Of a stretch of 64,000 nt of DNA, positions 60,322-64,000 are shown in pieces. A program made the position numbers and the translations under genes. The notes under the pieces were generated by a model, which was given only the letters and a program-made list of their open reading frames with translations, searched no databases and was not told where the DNA came from. The stretch's first letter is position 1. The number at the start of each line of letters is the position of its first letter. Origin of the DNA: Saururus chinensis (taxonomy: Eukaryota; Streptophyta; Magnoliopsida; Piperales; Saururaceae); NCBI GenBank assembly GCA_035235625.1, contig CP141143.1:36689178-36753177 (forward strand). Reading direction: 5' to 3'.

Positions 60322-60758
60322 GCTATTTTGTAACAAAACACTAGAAATTTGAAAATAAAATTAAAAATACAACTCATGACATAGTGCATTGACTTTAAAT
60401 TTGTACATATGACTTGACAACACTAAGACATATAACAGACAATTTGGAATTGATCATGAAAAGCCTTATATAAACTTCCACTTGTCCTACATACTTATAT
60501 TCAAAATTATTTGCTTAGTACTCTTCAAATAAGTATAAAAATAAGCATTTTGATTTTTATTAATCATTTCTCCCCCTTTTTGACACAAATAGACAAAAAG
60601 TGGATCAATAATCAATAAAAATACACAATTAAGCATAATCAAGTCATAAATTATCACCATAAAACATGAAAATAATCGAACCATCAAATAAAACATGTCT
60701 GTCACATATCCAATCACATCATCAGTTTCAAATTGCACCATAGTCATATGAAACATAA
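60322..60758 (-). other. Sirevirus 3' non-coding region
   Basis: An AT-rich spacer between the env-like remnant and the LTR, holding the extra polypurine-like run. The 108-codon frame at 60487-60813 is hydrophobic by composition and is probably spurious. Confidence 0.5.
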
Positions 60759-61836
60759 CTAAACTAAAGCAAGTTCCATCACATGAATACATGAAAAAGT
60801 GAGAAATAAACATAGAATATCAAGTGTCTCTAGCATCATCATCAGCATCAAAATGCTCCCCCTCACTATCTGCACATGGGATCTATCTCTAAGCTTCATC
60901 CTGATATCAGCTAGACCCTGATGCAAATTTCTCAAAGCAATGAACCCTGCATATGTCACTAGTCTATTCGGATGATCTAAATGAATATGTTGTGTTAGAT
61001 CATCTGTTGGTAACTGGTGATCCTCCTGATCTGCTCCCTCATATCCCCTGGTGCGAGACATAATGCATTTGATAGCTACAACGTCAATAAGTCCCATCCC
61101 ATCCATAATAGGCTCTTCTCATGGGACCTAAGTGGAACTGAGGAGAATATTCTACATAAAATGTAAGGATATGACAACATCTCATGTGTATGACCATGTA
61201 GAAATGTCATAATCCCACCATAAATGATAGAAGGTAAGTCTAACTCTAGCTTTGGCTGTGACAAAAGATATAAAATAGTAACCATTATCTTGTCCACTCT
61301 CTCCTTCCTCATGCTCCATATGTTATACTGTGCTATCACATGAAGAAGGAAATATTCAGTCGTCCTCAAATGAGTAAGGAGGGATACATCCCAATATCTG
61401 CCTCTAGGTAGGCCTATTAGTCTGCTAGTGAACTCACTATCCAACGGAAAGATAAAGCCATAAAAAAGTGGATATCTGAGTGGCCTCCTCTCACATTGAA
61501 TTGCCTTGGTGATGATCTATGGCATAACACAAACCTACGTGCCTCTGGAAACTCCTACTAAAGCATCCTCATCATCAATTTTAAGTGACGAATACCACTA
61601 TCAAACAAGGTAGGGGTATACTCACTGATGAGTGGTAGAAATACACCTAAAGTATTCCATCCAATAAGGTATAGCCTAAATCAACTCCATGGCAATCTGT
61701 ACTGGCACACAGACCACAATATGCTCACATCTAACAAGTCTAACCCTCTTCCTTGCACTAGTAGACACTTTGGAGTCCCCTAATCACGATGAACTCGCTA
61801 CCTTTTGTTCTTTGTTGTCCCAATCTAAATTGTTTG
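60759..61836 (-). pseudogene. Env-like / plant-transposon-type ORF remnant of Sirevirus
   Basis: Two overlapping frames (61076-61444, 122 codons; 60759-61106, 115 codons) and broken sequence up to 61836 read as one decayed protein. Segments include RLIGLPRGRYWDVSLLTHL, TEYFLLHVIAQYNIWSMRK and IMVTILYLLSQPKLELDLPS. Its place, between where pol would be and the 3' LTR, is where Sireviruses carry an env-like gene. I recognise the style of the domain but not a specific family, and see no signal peptide. Stops and a frameshift near 61090 break it. It is truncated by the LTR at 61837. Confidence 0.5.
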
Positions 61837-64000
61837 TGTAACACCAAGAAATTAAAAATTCCCTACATTTGGCCATGCAGATATAAGTGAGTTTGACCTT
61901 TAGATCTTCTTGGTATAATACTTCCTCTATACATGGAGTTTTGATATAATAATTTATTATTAAATAGTAGACATAAAGAGCTTCATAGATCTTCCAAGAA
62001 TGCACAAATATAAGCTCAGATGAGGAAGTTGTGATAGATGAAACATCAAGTTAGTTTTGGAGTACTTGTGGAAAATAGTGAATTTGACCTTTGGTCATTA
62101 TAAGTATGATAATTTATTCTGTGGGTTTATTTTAGGTATGAAACTTTAAAGATAGAAACTAGGCATACATAGATTAGAAACTCATCTAAGAATACTTAAA
62201 TCAGAGTTGGATGAAAGAGTTATGATTGTCTAAAGTTGGACCTAAGGTGTAGTAATGACTTATAGACTCCTGCTGATCTGATCCTTGATCATTCTTAAGG
62301 TTATAACTTTTTATATAGGATTATTTATGATCTAAAATTTTGGAATTAAAAATTATACAGAAATATCTTCGTAATGCCATGAAGAACACATAAATGATAG
62401 TCTGTATGAGGAGGCTATGCCTATTCATAGTTGGGACTGGGTGCAGACAAAAGTTATTGTCAGTAAGTTCACATACATGTCTTTGACCTTGCCGATGGTT
62501 TGTGCAGTTTTGCGGTATCACTCAAAAACACCTAGTTTGACAATTTTAAACTAGAATTTCGTCATTTTCCCTTATAAGTGACTTTTAAGGCTTTTGGACT
62601 TTTTTTCTCTTAGAAAAACCTCTCCAAATGAAGAACAAGAAAATTAATGGCATTCCAAATCTAGAGAAATGAAGGGAAGGATTATATTTCTGTGGAGATT
62701 AGTCAGCATCGTTTGTGAGAAAGGATTTTATGTCATCAAATAGGTTCAATTGCCAACCTTGTACTGTAATTTAACAAAGAATTTACTTGTATGATTTGAA
62801 TTATGAAATCATTAGATATGAAAGCATGAAAATAGGATGCTTTGTGAATTCATGTTATGGTAATGTAGAGGAATCATGATTTTTTGTTGGATTGCAAACC
62901 TTAATTCCATGCTTTGGTTTTGAAGTGCTTATATGATATATGTTTTGATTACTTGTATGATATGAAAGTATGTAAAGGATAATTTTTGAGATTTTGTTTA
63001 AGTTACAATATCATATTTTTCCCATGTTTAATGATCAATCGATAGTAAAATTTATCATTTGTCATTATGAGAAGGTCATTTGTTTGAAGGATTGTGATAC
63101 GTCATAATATTGATTAATTTTGGTAAGTCGGGACAATTTCTATTATTTATTCCCGACCATCAGCATGTCCATCGGCACGTCAGTGATGTTGTCGATGTAA
63201 CATAGGAGATGATATTGATGAGCATCAACACATCAGTGTGTTATCAATGGGTCACTGACAGTGAGGTCAACACATCGATGAGTTACTGATTGTTATAAGT
63301 GAATTGGCTGACACATCGATGAATCCACCGACAACTTGTTTGTTTTAGGAGATGAGCATTGACATGTCAATGTGTTACCGATGAGTCACTAGCAATGAGG
63401 TCAATGCGTTGGTGAGGCATCGATAAGGATGGTTGTCCTTGCCATCCCACTATTGGCAAGGGGTTTGACGTGTCGATGAGTTACCAATGGTCATCAGTCA
63501 CTTGGTCAATATATCCATGAGTCCACCGATAATAAGTCAGTTTTGGGTATTTTTAGTAGGAATTTCTATGAGTGTTGGGCTACTAATATGTGAAGTAATT
63601 GTATGTCATTTAATGTATGAATTAGAATTATATGTGATGTTGTGATGAATTATGACTGAGTGCATGTATCTTTGTGTGTTAATATCCTTGTATTGGATTG
63701 CACCCCAAAACTAATATCTTTTGGCATATGAGGTCGGAGGAACCCTCAGTGGCTCGACTCCTCAAGTGAGTCTTTAGCTACGTAAACAGAAAGGGTTTGG
63801 TACATCTATTGACCAAGGTCTTCCAGCCCTCTGAGGATAAGAGTTATGTAGAACCGCTTCCCTAGCCCGAGAGTAATATTTAAATGGACTAGAGCATTAA
63901 AAAATGACTGGTCCCGTACAACACAATACAAAAGGTTTAGATGATCATGGGAGTCAAAACATCAAACACTTGGGTCCATGAGCCCTTGTGAGCCTTAGCT
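61837..64000 (+). mobile_element. Start of another long Tekay-like LTR, continues past window
   Basis: It starts TGTAACACCAAG inside the Sirevirus env-like region. The block AAAGAGCTTC..CCAAGAATGCACAAAT (61974-62010) is shared with the LTR fragment at 25890-26850 (reversed). Further on, 63120-63540 carries an array of ATCGATGAG/ACCGATGAG words, and 63720-63870 resembles the conserved block near the end of other Tekay LTRs. No coding sequence was seen. 62010-63100 is AT-rich with nothing recognisable. Confidence 0.55.
63120..63540 (+). repeat. Degenerate repeats of CACATCGATGAGTTACCGATG type
   Basis: About ten words such as CACATCGATGAGTTACTGAT, CATCGATGAATCCACCGA and GTGTCGATGAGTTACCAATG, spaced 30-60 bp apart and often ending in GGTCA or CAGT. 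The unit includes ATCGAT palindromes. Confidence 0.65.

Larger units (their letters stand above)
42558..61836 (-). mobile_element. Sirevirus (copia) 3' end, split by two insertions
   Basis: The LTR is in three pieces: 42558-42621, 45807-46405 and 59628-60308 (about 1.34 kb joined in order). It is followed to the right by a polypurine tract (60309-60321) and env-like 3' internal sequence (to 61836). The U5 end is TGAGAATTTAATATCC (plus strand) and the U3 start is TGAAAGAACATATG (minus strand). A TATA box reads leftward at 59655-59664. The first insertion left TSD GTACT and the second TTTTC/GTTTC. The pol genes and 5' LTR lie beyond the LTR that starts at 61837, outside the window or lost. Confidence 0.75.

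Noticed and set aside
61784-62005. 73-codon frame on the - strand
   Set aside because: It crosses the LTR boundary at 61837, so it joins two unrelated sequences.
1-64000. tRNA, rRNA, organellar inserts, telomeric arrays or intact host genes
   Set aside because: None recognised on either strand. GATCGATC-rich and CT-rich stretches were considered and are explained by LTRs.

Overview
The window looks like heterochromatin-type DNA from a flowering plant. It is almost entirely nested, decayed transposable elements. I see no intact host gene, rRNA or tRNA. The plant assignment rests on the element families: Athila-, Tekay/Del- and Reina-type Ty3/gypsy elements, a Sirevirus-type copia element with an env-like tail, and a CACTA DNA transposon with CACTACAACAAAA ends. 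The species cannot be told from the sequence. Calls were made by reading translations, termini and target-site duplications (TSDs). No database search was run.

Layout, left to right. (1) 1-4130: the right part of a long Tekay-type LTR on the + strand, full of minisatellites, inserted in an Athila pol pseudogene (4131-5970) that is followed by its 3' non-coding tail and 3' LTR (to about 8197). (2) 8575-13237: pieces of a second Athila-like family (LTRs on the - strand) and a Sire-type LTR. (3) 13238-20735: the 3' half of a Tekay element on the - strand, with a solo Athila-like LTR (16992-18427, TSD GCCTC) in its chromodomain. (4) 20846-25889: a nearly full-length but dead Reina-type element (+), apparently lying in a Tekay-type LTR fragment whose outer end is at 26850. 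(5) 26851-38469: a third Athila copy (+), split by a 5.1-kb non-autonomous CACTA element (28706-33770, TSD CAC) and by a 3.2-kb solo Tekay LTR (35079-38296, TSD TAGGT). (6) 38470-42557: truncated Sire and Tekay LTRs plus a copia-like LTR. (7) 42558-61836: the 3' end of a Sirevirus on the - strand. Its LTR is split twice, by a solo Tekay LTR (42622-45801, TSD GTACT) and by a complete two-LTR Tekay element (46406-59622). That Tekay element itself carries another solo LTR (50940-53924). (8) 61837-64000: the start of one more long LTR (+), which cuts the Sirevirus env-like region and runs off the window.

All coding regions are pseudogenes. Catalytic residues are lost in several: the Athila RT Asp pair and protease Asp, a Tekay integrase Asp, and a Tekay protease DTG Gly. 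One Tekay element has lost its whole integrase core in frame. Many premature stops in the Reina element are TAG where the family has CAG, which fits deamination of methylated CHG sites.

The most unusual signal is a short palindromic module: 9-10-bp arms such as GTTCGAATG/CATTCGAAC around an 11-bp spacer, commonly starting CC. It recurs in LTRs of Athila-, Tekay- and, in weaker form, Sire-type elements, which are otherwise unrelated. In the Athila-like LTRs it lies about 80-90 bp upstream of the TATA box. In the Tekay LTRs it lies several hundred bp downstream.
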